Source of the DNA: Megaustenia siamemsis
Taxonomy: Eukaryota > Mollusca > Gastropoda > Stylommatophora > Ariophantidae
Assembly: GCA_032433765.1 (NCBI GenBank)
Contig: JAVIAB010000051.1
Location: forward strand, 82,447,340 to 82,511,339
Direction: 5' to 3'
DNA length: 64,000 nucleotides
The notes beneath the pieces were generated by a model. The model was not told the DNA's origin. It ran no database searches and saw only the letters and a program-made list of their open reading frames with translations. Positions 53,290 through 64,000 of this stretch are shown in pieces. A program made the translations under genes and the position numbers. Each line of letters opens with the position of its first letter. Position 1 is the stretch's first letter.

Positions 53290-55756
53290 ATGTTTGTACA
53301 CAGTTCGTTAACCATCACTGTAGATCAAGTCTTTATTCTGCTGGCTTCGTTCGCGGCCTTGGAAGCTAATGACCTAACTAGTGCAGACGGTTTGTTGGCA
53401 AATTGTACGTTACAATGTCACTGCTATAATGACTCAGTTTGTGACAAAACTACAGGGACATGCCCAAACAATGACAGTTGTCAGCACGAATATTTCGGAC
53501 CCCAGTGTCAGTACTTGGATCTCGTGTACAAATACGCCCAAAAATCTGAAATTACTTTCCTGTTTGATAACAACGACACCACATGTAATCCGGACACAAA
53601 TTCTACATCAGTTGAGGCAACTCTCAATCAATCTTTGCCGTTCTCCTGGTTTAGGATTTATGTGAATGACTTAAAAATATCCGGACAGTTTCACGGTAAA
53701 AATAAATGGTTCTGCCTCATGTTACAATGAATCAAGGTTTGTAGTTAGTCAGCACGAGATTGATGTCTTTTGCTCTGGGGCTGGTCTGATCAACAAATTA
53801 CGGATTGAAGGGGCGATAGTTGCAAATATCTGCTCCATCTACATTGGCGGGGTTGGAATGTGGCTTTCAAACAAAACACAAACCAGACCGACACATTTAA
53901 TGCTTGTTATACAGGAGACGGATGTGGACCAGAGGCCGCAGTTAATGGCAAAACAAAGACCAATCTCTATGACAATGACTGCACACACACAAAATTGTGA
54001 AGTGGAACCAATCCTGTTTACTGGTATCTGAACTTTGCCACACCCCAGCAGATTCACACCATTCGAATCTATCATCGAGCTAGCACTATGATTCGGGTAA
54101 ATAATGCCACTCTAACGGCTTTCTCTGACAGTGGCGGCGTAGTGTTCCAGTATAATGATATATCATAACCTAATGTTTCTGTGAACACTGTTGTAGTCAC
54201 CACACAAACGCCAATGGCACGCATTAAGATTGAGTTCTCACCGACCATTTCGCAGGCCGACAGTGCACTGACGGTGTGTGTGGTGCAAACATTTACAGAC
54301 ACCTATTGTCTGGACGGGCATTCTGGATCGTTTTGTGAAGTGTGTAGTGGGTGTAGCAAAGGCTGCAACGTCATCATCGGTACGTGTCACGGCAACTGTT
54401 CACATGGGATCTATGGACACGACTGCTCCAGGTCTTGTCTCAGTGTCTGTCCTTTATGTGAGAAAAAATCCGGAAAATGTCTACAATGTAAATATCCTGG
54501 CTATACCTGTAATAGACTGTACTCAGTCAGGTCGGGTAATTTTACCTGCTACTGTATGCAGTAAACAGTACAACCTGTGGCTGCCCTGCTGCCTTGCAGG
54601 TAAGCTCGGGAGAGTAAAAGGCTAAGGGAGGGTACCTCGAAGTAAAACAACCCCACTGCCTTGTGCGTGAGACTTTTTAGTCAAAGGCTAGCGGAGCCAA
54701 CCGTAAACAAACCGACCGTAAACAAGCCAACAGAAAACCACCGTCGTAATTTCTTTGTATAATCATGAATTGCCACAACTTTAGTGGAACAATATTAAAA
54801 CAGGTAAATGAATTTAAATATTTGGGAACTTTGTTAACCTCAGACGGAAGATGTACAAAAGAGGTGAGATGCAGAATGGCTCAGGCAAAAGCAGCTTTCC
54901 AAAAAAAAAATGAGGAAAATACTATGCAATCCATTTTTGACAATAGAAACAAGAAAAAGAGTTCTTAAATGTTACGTAGAGCCAGTCTTAACATATGGAT
55001 GCGAGTCATGGACAATAGGACAACAGACAAAAAAATCACTGAAGTCTGTAGAAATGTGGTTTTACAGAAGAATGTTGAGAATACCATGGACAGCTAAGAA
55101 GAGTAATGAAGAGGTTCTGAGAGAGGTCAAAGCAAAAAGAGAGCTAATTTCCAATGTTAGGAAGAGACAATCATCATTTTTTGGCCATGTAATGAGAAGA
55201 GAACAACTGGAATATATTGTAACAACTGGAAAAATTGAGGAACGAAGAGATAGAGGGAAGCAAAGAGAAAAAATAACAGACAGCTTAAGAAATTGGCTTG
55301 GCAGAAGGTCAACAACAGAAATGATAATTAGCTGCCGAGATCGAAAGTTGTGGAGAGACATGATCACCTTCGCCACTAGGCCCGGTTCTTGATGATGATG
55401 ATACCTGTAATGACACTTGTCCCGATGGTAATTTTGGGCTACGGTGCAAACAGACGTGTTCTGATGGCTGTGACATTATATGTGACCCGGAAAGTGCAGA
55501 CTGTACGTGCAAGGAAACGTACTACGGGTCACACTGCACTCTCAAATGTCCGGACAACTGTTTCAACGACACTTGTGAACAGTCAACCGGGAACTGTACA
55601 TGCAAGGGAACGTTCTACGGGTCAGACTGGACTCTCAAATCTCTGGAAAACTGTTTGAACGGAACCTGTGAACAGTTAACCGGGGCATGCGTCTCGTATG
55701 TCGATGATTCCCACGTTAAGAAGAGTCTGCCGACTACAACAAACCCAAGCATATAG
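53290..55756 (+). pseudogene. MEGF/fucolectin-type secreted protein pseudogene, split by a LINE insertion
   Basis: Reads as a hydrophobic start (QVFILLASFAALEA), then an NCTLQCHC...GTCP EGF-like segment and a Cys-rich GYFGPQCQ-like turn. A galactose-binding/fucolectin-like module (WNVAFKQNTNQT, CGPEAAVNGKT, DCTHT) follows, then further EGF-like repeats (to ~54560 and again 55400-55756, stop TAG 55754-55756). Damage: shifts of one base near 53703 and 53843, in-frame stops near 53997 and 54166, and insertion of a LINE-D derivative (~54575-55395). No introns are needed across 1.2 kb, so it could be a retrocopy. Intact relatives are presumed secreted or membrane lectin/scavenger-type proteins; that is family knowledge. 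Gene family confidence is fair; that it is dead is clear. Confidence 0.65.
54575..55395 (+). mobile_element. LINE-D deletion derivative inside the MEGF-like pseudogene
   Basis: A 5' leader (GGCTAAGGGAGGGTACC, AAACAAACCGACCGTAAAC, then the 50-bp block shared with 47162-47211) is fused in frame at ATGAATTGCCACAAC to SGTILKQVNEFKYLGTLLTSDG. The 3' part continues RKRVLKCYVEPVLTYGCESWT, FYRRMLRIPWTAKKSNEEVLREV, SSFFGHVMRREQLEY and RGKQREKITDSLRNW, ending (GAT)n. An A-run at 54900-54909 shifts the frame once. Boundaries are approximate. Confidence 0.8.
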
Positions 55757-55805
55757 ATACCTTTCGCGATCGCTGCTCTTCTACCTCCTCTTCTGCCTCT
55801 CTTGA

Positions 55806-56935
55806 ATTGAGCCATGGCTCAATTCTCAGTGTATATCCGTGCTAGTCGTAGCTCATATCTTAGTGGGTGTCTGCGATAGCCATGGCTGATATCTTAGTGG
55901 GTATATGTGCTGGCCATGGCTCATATCTTAGTGTGTGTCTGGGCTGGCCATGATTCATATCTTAGTGTGTGTCTGTGCTGACCATGGTTCATATCTTGGT
56001 GTATATCCGTGCTAGCCATGGCTCATATCTTGGTGGGTGTCTGTGCTGACCAGGGTTCATTTCTTGGTGTGCGTCTGTGCTGGCCATGGTTCATATCTTA
56101 GTGTATTTCCGTGAAGCCATGGCTCATATCTTAATGTGTTTCTGTGCTAGCCATGCTCATATCTTAGTGTGTTTCTGTGCTAGCCATGGTTCATATCTTA
56201 GCTTGTGTATGTGTGTGTGTGTGTGTGTGCTAGCCATGGCTCATATCTTGGTGTGTGTCATGTTAGTCATATCTCAAAGCTGGGTGTGTCCGTGTTAATG
56301 TCTCATATAAATTTATGTGTGTCTGTGTTTAGTCATATCTCATATCTTAGTGTGTGTCTGTGTTAGTCATGTGTCATTTCTTTGTGTGTGCATATCTGGG
56401 TTAGTGATATCTCATATCTTTGTGTGCATGTTTATGTTAGTAATATCTCATATCTTTGTGTGTGCATGTCTGTGTTTGTCACATCTCATATCCTTGTCTG
56501 TGCATGGCTATGTTAGTCACATCTCATATCTTTGTGTGTGCATGTCTATGTTAGTCATATCTCATATCTTTGTGCGCATGTCTGTGTTAGGAATGTGTCA
56601 TATCTTTGTGTGTGCATGTCTATGTCAACCATATTTCATATCTTTGTGTGTATGTCTATGTTAGTCATGTGTCATATCTTTGTGTGTGCATGTCTATGCC
56701 AGTCATATTTCATATATTTGTGTGCGTGTCTATGTTAGTCATGTGTCATATCTTTGCGTGTATGTCTGTGTTAGTCATATCTCATATCTTGATGTGTGTC
56801 AGTGTTAGTCATGCTTCGTATCGCTGTGCATGTCTATGTCAGTCATATCTCATATCTTTGTGTGCATGTCTATGTTAGTCATGTGTCATATCTTTGAGTG
56901 TGCATGTTTGTGATAGTCACCTCTAGTGACTCGGG
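55806..56935. repeat. ~36-38-bp minisatellite, two subfamilies
   Basis: 55806-56270: units around GCCATGGCTCATATCTTAGTG. 56270-56935: units around TTAGTCATATCTCATATCTTTG with TGTGCATGTCTATG. About 30 copies in all, directly after the pseudogene's stop. Open frames across it are repeat artefacts. Confidence 0.85.
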
Positions 56936-57059
56936 CAGATGGTGCTCGTAAACCTGGGATGGCCGACCATCTAAGGGCAGAATCCCCCTACAGAAAAGAC
57001 AATCTGCTGCCTTGCTGGAAGATTGGGGACAACCAAAGGCTAAGGAAAGCAAACCTGAA

Positions 57060-57253
57060 TACAATGCTGGCTGAAATCGGATGCACTGGGTCACTGGCGC
57101 AGAACACAGTGCAACGTTTTAACGGGTGTTCAATGTTCAATCAGAGTGGATCTGGCAGACTTTAATTGTTATGTTCTGTCTGTGGGGGCGATCAACACAC
57201 TTAACCTGACTTCATGTGAGAGTCTGGAATCCTACTCTAATTGAGTCCTGATC

Positions 57254-57292
<39 letters not shown>
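57060..57292 (+). mobile_element. LINE-E 3' tail with (GA)n
   Basis: GTCTGGAATCCTACTCT and TGATCGCAGAGAGA match the minus strand at 60958-61020, where the long LINE-E ends. Upstream GCACTGGGTCACTGGCGC and GCAACGTTTTAAC match 58389-58645 inverted. It ends in a ~34-bp (GA)n (57256-57289). 57293-57728 after it holds only AT-rich sequence. Confidence 0.7.
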
Positions 57293-57293
<1 letters not shown>

Positions 57294-57728
57294 TTTTAGG
57301 AGAGTACATTTAATCATATACTTGGTCATTGTGGTAGAGAGGATGTCCATAAGTTGCCTAAAGCGGTCGAAAGCTAAAAACATTTCCATCACAGAGTATC
57401 AAAGACAGAAGTTAAAAGTATAATGAAATAACAAAGATAGAAAGGATTAAAGAACAAACAGTTGATGGCAGTACAATCTTATCGGTCTTGCATTTAATGA
57501 TCTTGTTTGAAGTTGATTTTTCTTCTTTTGTGCACCTCTAGAGTCAGATTTTTTTTTTTTTTTAAATTGAGTTTCTTTGCTTCCAAGATGGCATTTCCTG
57601 TTAGCTGTCTCTAATTTATACTTTTTCTTCTTTTTTGTTCCCTACCTCATTCGTCTTTTATCATCGATATAATTTTTCGTCCTTTGCGTTTCTTTTGACC
57701 TCTGCTGAAGCTGTTTCCTAGTGTTTCT

Positions 57729-58393
57729 CATCATCATCGAGTGCCTTCTCCGCAACGAAGGTTGGCTACCATGGAGCGCCATTCTGCTCTGTCTCTTGCT
57801 TTGATGGTGCAGGTTGTCATAGGCTGATTTGTCCATCTTTTCATATTACTCGTCCATGTTAGTCTTGGTCTGCCTCTGCCTCTTTTACCTTGTATTTTCC
57901 CCTCCAGGATTACTTTTAGTAGGCTGTTGTGTCTTTTAACATGGCCCAAAAATCGCATTTGTCTTGTTTGAATTGTGCTTAGTACTGTAGTTCTCTTTTT
58001 ATTTTTAGTTGTTTTAAGGCTTCATCGTTTGTTTTCTTTTATTTCCACCCAATTCTATCTATTCTTCTATATATCCACATTTCAAAGGCTTCAATTCTCT
58101 GTTCTGTTTTCTTGTTTAATGCCCATGTTTCTGCACCATATAGGAATATTGAAAGATGTAACATTTTGCTATACTTAGTTTTAGGCCTGGTGTTATTTGT
58201 TTTGATGTTAGTATGTTCTTCATGACATTAAAATTACTTTTTGCCAGTCCTATTCTTTTGTTAATTTCATTTGTGCATTTTCCATCACTGGTTATAGTAT
58301 GTCCAAGGTAGTTGTAGTTCTGAAATGTCTCCAGGTCTATTCCTTCAATTTTGATATCCACGTGTAGGTTTTGAGTATTTTTTTTTTTTGTTT

Positions 58394-58452
<59 letters not shown>

Positions 58453-58720
58453 GATCAAGACTCAATCAGAATAGGATTATAGATTCTCACATGAAGACAG
58501 CTGTCTGTTTAAGTGAATTGATCGACCCTACAGACAGAACATCATAATTAGAGTCTGTTAGATCCATTCTGATTGAGTACCTGTTAAAACGTTGCACTGT
58601 GTTCTGCGCTAGTGGCCCAGTGCATCCGATTTCAGCCAGCATTCTTTGTTTATGACCATAGTTTTAGTCTTTTTTATATTCATATCTAGTCCATATTTTT
58701 TGCTTCATTCAGCTTGCTTA
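57729..58720 (-). mobile_element. LINE-F fragment interrupted by a LINE-E tail
   Basis: Minus frames read MRFLGHVKRHNSLLKVILEGKI, RGRGRPRLTW, EWRSMVANLRCGEGT, YNYLGHTITSDGKCTNEI and GLAKSNFNVMKNIL. The sequence breaks at ~58388 and resumes at ~58646 (GACCATAGTTTTAGTC), with LINE-E inserted. The copy at 8120-8935 shows the uninterrupted order. Confidence 0.8.
58389..58645 (-). mobile_element. LINE-E 3' tail nested in LINE-F
   Basis: A long (CT)n (58399-58451) followed by GCGATCAAGACTCAATCAG and ACGTTGCACTGTGTTCTGCGC, the inverted equivalent of 57060-57292. It splits LINE-F between GAGTATT and TTTGTTTATGACC. Confidence 0.75.
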
Positions 58721-58929
58721 AAGTGTACAAAGGTGATCATATAGTTATATAGATCTTTAGTGAAGATGTTTATGGCCAAACTTGGTCGGGCAGACGATGA
58801 CTTCTACAAGAGTATATGGGAAAAAATACTTCTGATGAGGTTTGCCTTTAGTATGACTGCAGGGAGACAGTTGGTTTAAATGATACCTAATTAAAATATG
58901 AACTCTAGGAAAAACGTTTAGTATACATT

Positions 58930-59185
58930 TAGCTCCTAAAAACATCAGAAAGAAACAATTAACATTTTTCGGACAAATCATGAGAAGAGGAAAGTTGGAA
59001 TACTTTGTTACAACTGGCAAAATAAAAGGAAAGAGAGATCACGGACGACAAAGAGAGAAAATACTGGATAGCTTGGTGTCATGGCATGGAAACAGTCAAC
59101 AACAGAACTGATACAATGCACTGCAGATAGAAGATTGTGGAATGACATGATCACCTACGCCAACCGGCATGGCACATGATGATAC
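58930..59185 (+). mobile_element. LINE-D fragment
   Basis: Reads PKNIRKKQLTFFGQIMRRGKLEYFVTTGKIKGKRDHGRQREKI in pieces, ending CCGGCATGGCACATGATGAT. Confidence 0.75.
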
Positions 59186-59324
59186 ATTTAGAATTTAGAG
59201 GTGACATCTAATTTAAATATTAACTCTATGAAAATTGTTTAGTATACAGCTATAGGTGACGCCTAATTCATTTACTGTTATTATTTACACTAGAATAATG
59301 TATTTCACTTTTACAATACCATAT

Positions 59325-59765
59325 CATCATCAAGTACCGGGCCTGCTGGCGTAGGTGATCATGTCTCTCCAGCACTTTCGATTACGACAGTTATTTATCA
59401 TTTGTGTTGTTGACCTTCTGCCAAGCCATTCTCTTAAGCTGTCTGGCATCTTTTCTCTTTGCTTCCCTCTACCTTTTCGTCCCTCAATTTTCCCAGTAGT
59501 TACAATATATTCCAGCTGTTTCTTCTCGTACATGGCAAAAAAAAAAAAAAAATGATTATGATTGTTTCTTCCTAATGTTGGAAATTATAGCTCTCTTTTT
59601 GCTTTGGCCTCTTTCAGAACCTCTTCATTACTCTTCTTAGCTGTCCGTGGTATTCTCAACATTCTTCTGTAAAACCACATTTCTACAGGCTCCAGTGATT
59701 TTCTTCTCTGTTGTCCATGATTCACATCCATATGTTAAGAAGGCTCTACATAACATTTTAGAACT
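59325..59765 (-). mobile_element. LINE-D fragment
   Basis: The minus strand has KKQLEYIVTTGKIEGRKGRGKQREKMPDSLREWLGRRSTT and ..VILRMLRIPRTAKKSNEEVLKEA; an A16-type run at ~59537 breaks the frame. Tail CATCATCAAG on the plus strand. Confidence 0.82.
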
Positions 59766-60955
59766 CTTTGATATGTAAATGTGTTCTTAAACGAAATGTA
59801 TTGACACACGCACGAACAAACATATATATATATACATACTATTTTGAGATGTCTTTGAATCATTAAATGCGGCCCCATCCCCCACCCTCCAGCGTTAATG
59901 CCTTTGTAGACTTACATTTTCTATTAATTCATTTATCAGTAACATAAAACAATGTTATGATAACCCAAAGCGAAGCAGCTGCCTCATGCGGTGTTGCTGG
60001 CACAAAACTCAAGCGATCTCCACAAGTTTTTCTCCGAGCAAACACTGCGCTTTTAGCAACATAACCGTGAAATCTTTGAAGCGTTCCTTGTTCACAGTCC
60101 ACCCGATCAGTGGAATGTTCTTACACTTCAAATAATATAATTGTAAAAGTAAAAAAAAAAAACCAGTGACAACAGTCAGATCCTGCACAAGCAGACTAAA
60201 GTACGTCTTTCTAGAGTCGTGTGTTTCCTGTTGAGTTGACGGCTGACACACTTAGCAAAGTAGTGAAACATATGAATTTGGTTACTTCTAATGGTAGCAT
60301 TGTTCCTTAGATTAAATTATGACTAAGTCAATTGGGATAATTTTTTTTAAAAAACTGTATTTTGTGTTCCAAGTACTGCTTTGAGTAAAGTCCTAGTTTA
60401 GCGTCTTTTTGCTCGTTCTCTAATCTGCCATTAGAAGATCCCTGAGTTAGGAATATCCTAACCTAACCCCAAACCTTGTTGAACAAAAAATATAATTAAA
60501 TACACAAAAACTAGAAGCAGTTGTTACATTGAAATATATGCGGCCAATTGGAGGATATCAATCGTTTAACAGAAAGACGTTAAACTAGGATTTTACAATG
60601 AGTAGCAATGCTTTGGATGTTTAAGCTCATTGTATAAAAATAATACATGTATGTCCGTAAACGATTACGACAACAAATTCCGTTTTTTTTTTTTGTTGTT
60701 GCACTTTCCTTGTATGTACTTAAGTCCAATTTTGACTTACAGCCCCGCTAATGTGGGATATGTTACAGCTGCTCATAGGTGTTGACGCCTTTTTACTTTC
60801 TGATACTTCGTCTTCTTCGTGTCTCGTCGATTCGCATTTCTCTACCGAAGCAGGTAACTATAGTAACGAAGTTCCCCATATAATAATATGTATGTATTAT
60901 TATTTGTACTAACTACAGTAACGTTGCTTTGTCATAGGCGGTTTCGCACAAGAGA
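59766..60955. other. No supported gene
   Basis: Contains (TA)n at ~59822 and a minus-strand open stretch at 60009-60140 (NIPLIGWTVNKERFKDFTV...) that could be an exon but has no supporting partner. A donor-like CAG-GTAACT at 60851 follows a T/C-rich, CG-containing patch. I cannot assign any of these. Confidence 0.4.
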
Positions 60956-60957
60956 AG

Positions 60958-63900
60958 TCTCTCTCTCTCTGCGATCAAGACTCAATCAGAGTAGGATTCC
61001 AGACTTTCCCATGAAGTCAGCTGTCTGTTTAAGCGAATCGATTGCCCATATAGTTTTTTTCTTCCGGGGAGGCGGGCGTGGACCACATTGCTCTTCTCAG
61101 GTCTGTGTACGGGGGGCAGGGGCAATCCTGTAGAACATGTTTTGTAGTCATATTGTCCAGTGTACAGTGGCATAGGCTGGTTGTACCTATTTTGAATTTG
61201 ATTAACATGTGATTTCTCATTCTATTGTGGCCAGTGCGTAGGCAAAGTATGATGACTTGATCCCTCCTTGATAGTTGGTGGTATCCGTCACTCTCGTTGT
61301 GCTTTGGGTGTTCTCGTTTCCAATTTTCATGGAACTGACCCTTGAGGATAGATTTGGCTTCATCATAACTGATCGGATGGTTCTCTTGTGGTACTCTCCC
61401 TCCTTCTTTAGCTAATTTGTCTGCGCGTTCGTTCCCGTGTATATTACAGTGTGATGGTATCCACTGAATGACTACTCTCTGGAAGTTATTGCATAATTGG
61501 TCCAGGGTTGTTCTCAAGTCATCTAGTTCATTGTTCTTGGGGCTTTTTAGAGATGATAATACTGACAGTGCATCAGTCAGAATCACCAATTTATTGTGCA
61601 TTTTATTTTTGTGTTGAGTAGCCAGTGTTGCAGCATCTCTGATGGCCTCAGTTTCTGCTTTAATGTTGTTTGAGAATGTTTCAGTAGCTATTGACTTGGT
61701 GATCTCGTCCTGATTATTCAGCGTCAAGAACACACCTCCCCCTCCATTTCTAGTGGCATTTGTAGCAGAGCCATCTGCGTATATTTGGGACCAAGAGTCC
61801 TGTGGGTAGGTATCGTGTTTGTGTTTTTCTGCTACGTGTTTTCTTTCTGTGTCTGATTGGGTGCCTTTTTTCATGATTCCTGTTATATTTTCCTTAAGTT
61901 CTGGTATTTTATGCTTTCCATGAGGAGACATATCAGATGGGCCCAAGGGTTTCGATATTGTTTGGAAAGTACTGGGTCTCCAGTAGTTAGTTCATTGGCA
62001 ATTGCAGCGAAGTTGCTCCTCTTTAGTTGTACAATTCCGGAACCAGTTATTCTTTGGTGCATGGTGTGGCTAAGGAGCCTTCTATATTTCTCCACTTGTT
62101 GCAATACTTTAGTGACACGTCTGTCATCTAAGGGTTGTAAACCTGTTACTGTTTCTAGAGTCTTGATTTCATAGCACAAGTGATGATACGGGCAGCTTGG
62201 TTCTATGTTCTGTTAATTTTGTTAAGGTGTGATTTGGAAGCCATAGCCCAGGTTATGACTCCATACTCTAGAACTGGTCTGACTCTTCCTACGTATAGTC
62301 TTTTCAAAATGTTGCTGTCTACCCCCCAGTCTGTTCCTGCCAATTTTTTCGTAATATTTGTTCGTTTTCTGGCTTTTTTCCTTGCTCTGTCTATCTGATT
62401 TTTCCAAGTCATTCTGCGATTCATGGTGACGCCAAGATATGTTGGGTTTTGGTCAATAGGGAATGTATGGTCTTTTATCTTTAAGTTTGCAGAGAGTGTG
62501 TTTCTTGATAGGCTGAAAATTGTATACGTAGTTTTTTTTTTTCGTTGATTGGTAAGAACCAGGTGTTCGTCCATTTTTCAAGTTCACCTAGGACATCTTG
62601 CATCCTGGGCCCAGCCACCAACATACTTTCCTCGCGAGCCCACAACGCCAGATCATCTGCGTATATTGCTGAGTGTATTCTGGGTGGAATGTCCATTACG
62701 ATGTCATTTATGAAAATTAAAAAGAATGTTGGGGACAAGACACCGCCTTATGGGACACCTTGTTCGATAGAGACCTTCTTACTTAGTTGACCTTGAACTT
62801 GTACTCTGGCTGTTCTATCCTGAAGGTATTGAGAGACCCAATTGAATAAACGACTCTGGATGCCAAGTCTAAAAGCTTGTTCTTTAAACCCTCTCGCCAA
62901 ACCCTATCAAAAGCCTTCTCCATGTCGACCTACACTGCCAGTGTGTGTTTCTTTTCTTGTAGAGCATCCTCTATTTCCTGTGCAATGTAGGTGACCAGGT
63001 CTTCAGTTGATATATGCTGACGGAAGCCACTTTGTTGTGGTACGATTTGTTGTTTTGTCTCCAAATGCCACATAAGTCTTCTGTTAACCAGCCTTTCCAT
63101 GAGTTTACTCAGGCAGCTCAGTAGGCTAATTGGTCTATAGCTACTTGGGTCTAGTGTCTTTTCCACGCTTGAGGATGGGCACCATAATAGCTTCTTTCCA
63201 GATTGCCGGCACATGACCTCTCTTCCAGCTAGCATTTATTATCCTTAGAAGCTTGCTCTTGGCTTTCTGTCCCAGATTTAGGAGCATTTCGTTGGAGATT
63301 CCATCTTTACCAGAGGAACTTTTGAGCTTAAATCCTTTGAGGGCAACATCTAATTCAGTTGGGGTAAAGATGGTCGTCTGTTGCTCTTCTGGTGCTAAAG
63401 GCATGTGTTTTGCATCTTGGTTTTCCCGCCTTGCAGCATTCTGTTTGTCTATTGAAATGTTTATTCTACTAATGTTTTTGTAAGTCTCTATCAGTAGATT
63501 TGCTGCCCTTTTGCCTGTGAGGATGTTCTGATTGTGTGTTAATGGTATTGGAGGTCGGCAGTTGTTTTCGTCACTCAGAGCTTTCGCAGGTTTCCATAGT
63601 TTATGACCATTTTGTCTAGATTAAGGCTCTCTGTTTTGTCTATCCAACTCTGTCTTGCTGATATCATGACCTCACGTCTGTATTTGGCCGAGGCTGCTTT
63701 GTAGGCAATGTTGCTCTCGGTGATGTGTGATGTTTCAGTTAGTTCTCTGGCAGAGCCCAGTTCCTCTTCTAGTCTTTGTATTTCCTTGCTCCAGTATGGC
63801 TTGTAGTTTCTTCTTGCTCCTCTAGGAATGGATTCTTTAGCAGCTTTCGGGATTACATTTGTTAACCGCTCTATCATATTATTGACCTTTTCGTGGGTGT

Positions 63901-64000
63901 TGATAGGCGCAGTATATGCATCAGTGAGCCATGCAAACGTTGCCCAATCTGCTCTCTTATAGTTCCAGCGGGGAAGAGGTATTTGCAACTCCTGTTTGTG
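60958..64000 (-). mobile_element. LINE-E, RNase H-bearing, frame-broken, runs off the window
   Basis: From 63988 downward: a linker region (NYKPYWSKEIQRLEEEL), RT (FTPTELDVALKGFKLKSSSGKDG, SSYRPISLLSCLSKLMERLV, SGFRQHISTEDLVTY, IYADDLALW near 62650) and thumb. The RNase H is at ~61780-61400 (IYADGSAT, AETEAIRDA, ILTDALSVL, HCNIHGNERADKLAKEG), then CHCTLDNMTTKHVLQDCP (zinc-knuckle). It ends in GCAGAGAGAGAGA at 60958-60972. Several shifts, some in homopolymers. I/Nimb-like by domain content. The endonuclease would lie beyond 64000. Confidence 0.88.

Noticed and set aside
56077..56878. Overlapping Cys/Val-rich frames
   Set aside because: Translation of the 36-38-bp minisatellite in more than one frame.
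57060..58645. DNA transposon with terminal inverted repeats
   Set aside because: The inverted 230-bp arms are two LINE-E 3' tails in opposite orientation, one inserted into LINE-F; the interior is LINE-F and unrelated sequence.
60009..60251. Glycerophosphodiesterase-like exon (GWTVN motif)
   Set aside because: The five-residue likeness is too short and no flanking catalytic motif is seen.

Overview
The window looks like a piece of an animal nuclear genome, most likely a mollusc and probably a gastropod. This rests on short GT-AG exons in long introns, strong AT bias, a dense mix of young and decayed APE-type LINEs, several tRNA-derived SINE families, and a broken gene of the MEGF/fucolectin type that is expanded in molluscs. 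No bacterial operon, CRISPR array or rRNA gene is seen. The species is inference.

Only one host gene can be assembled with confidence. It is a nine-exon minus-strand gene running from an ATG at 52729 to a stop at 19931 and encoding a DyP-type (dye-decolorizing) haem peroxidase of about 385 residues. It has a mitochondrial presequence and one hydrophobic N-terminal segment. All eight introns are GT-AG and phase-consistent. Exon 8 lacks one base in an A/T run. Head-to-head with it, about 560 bp away, lies a decayed plus-strand pseudogene (53290-55756) with a signal-peptide-like start, a fucolectin-like module and EGF-like repeats. A LINE derivative splits it.

Layout: 1-2110 is a ~135-bp satellite whose first 1.1 kb is a near-perfect inverted repeat. 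2400-3645 is a 220-bp tandem array. 3900-4290 is a CCAAT-rich promoter-like stretch. 4378-5233 is a 32-bp minisatellite with a 160-bp higher-order period. 5234-5614 is a one-stop remnant resembling a protein tail of virus-like/Polinton-like elements. 6-19 kb is old LINE and SINE debris with a piggyBac-like MITE. 19.9-52.7 kb is the peroxidase gene, whose introns hold most of the repeats, including a full-length LINE-A (21582-24751) and a full-length intact LINE-B (48358-51574). 53-57 kb is the pseudogene and a second minisatellite. 57-61 kb is nested LINE fragments. 61-64 kb is a decayed RNase H-bearing LINE that runs off the window.

Family labels used here (LINE-A to H, SINE-1 to 4, R420) are local names. 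LINE-A, B, C and D carry RT tails ending in a GRPR/RGKQRE-type basic motif. LINE-E and H carry RNase H. The most useful observations are the animal mitochondrial DyP gene, a SINE and a LINE sharing one target-site sequence, retrotransposed LINE copies made of a 5' leader joined to a 3' end, and hammerhead-like motifs.
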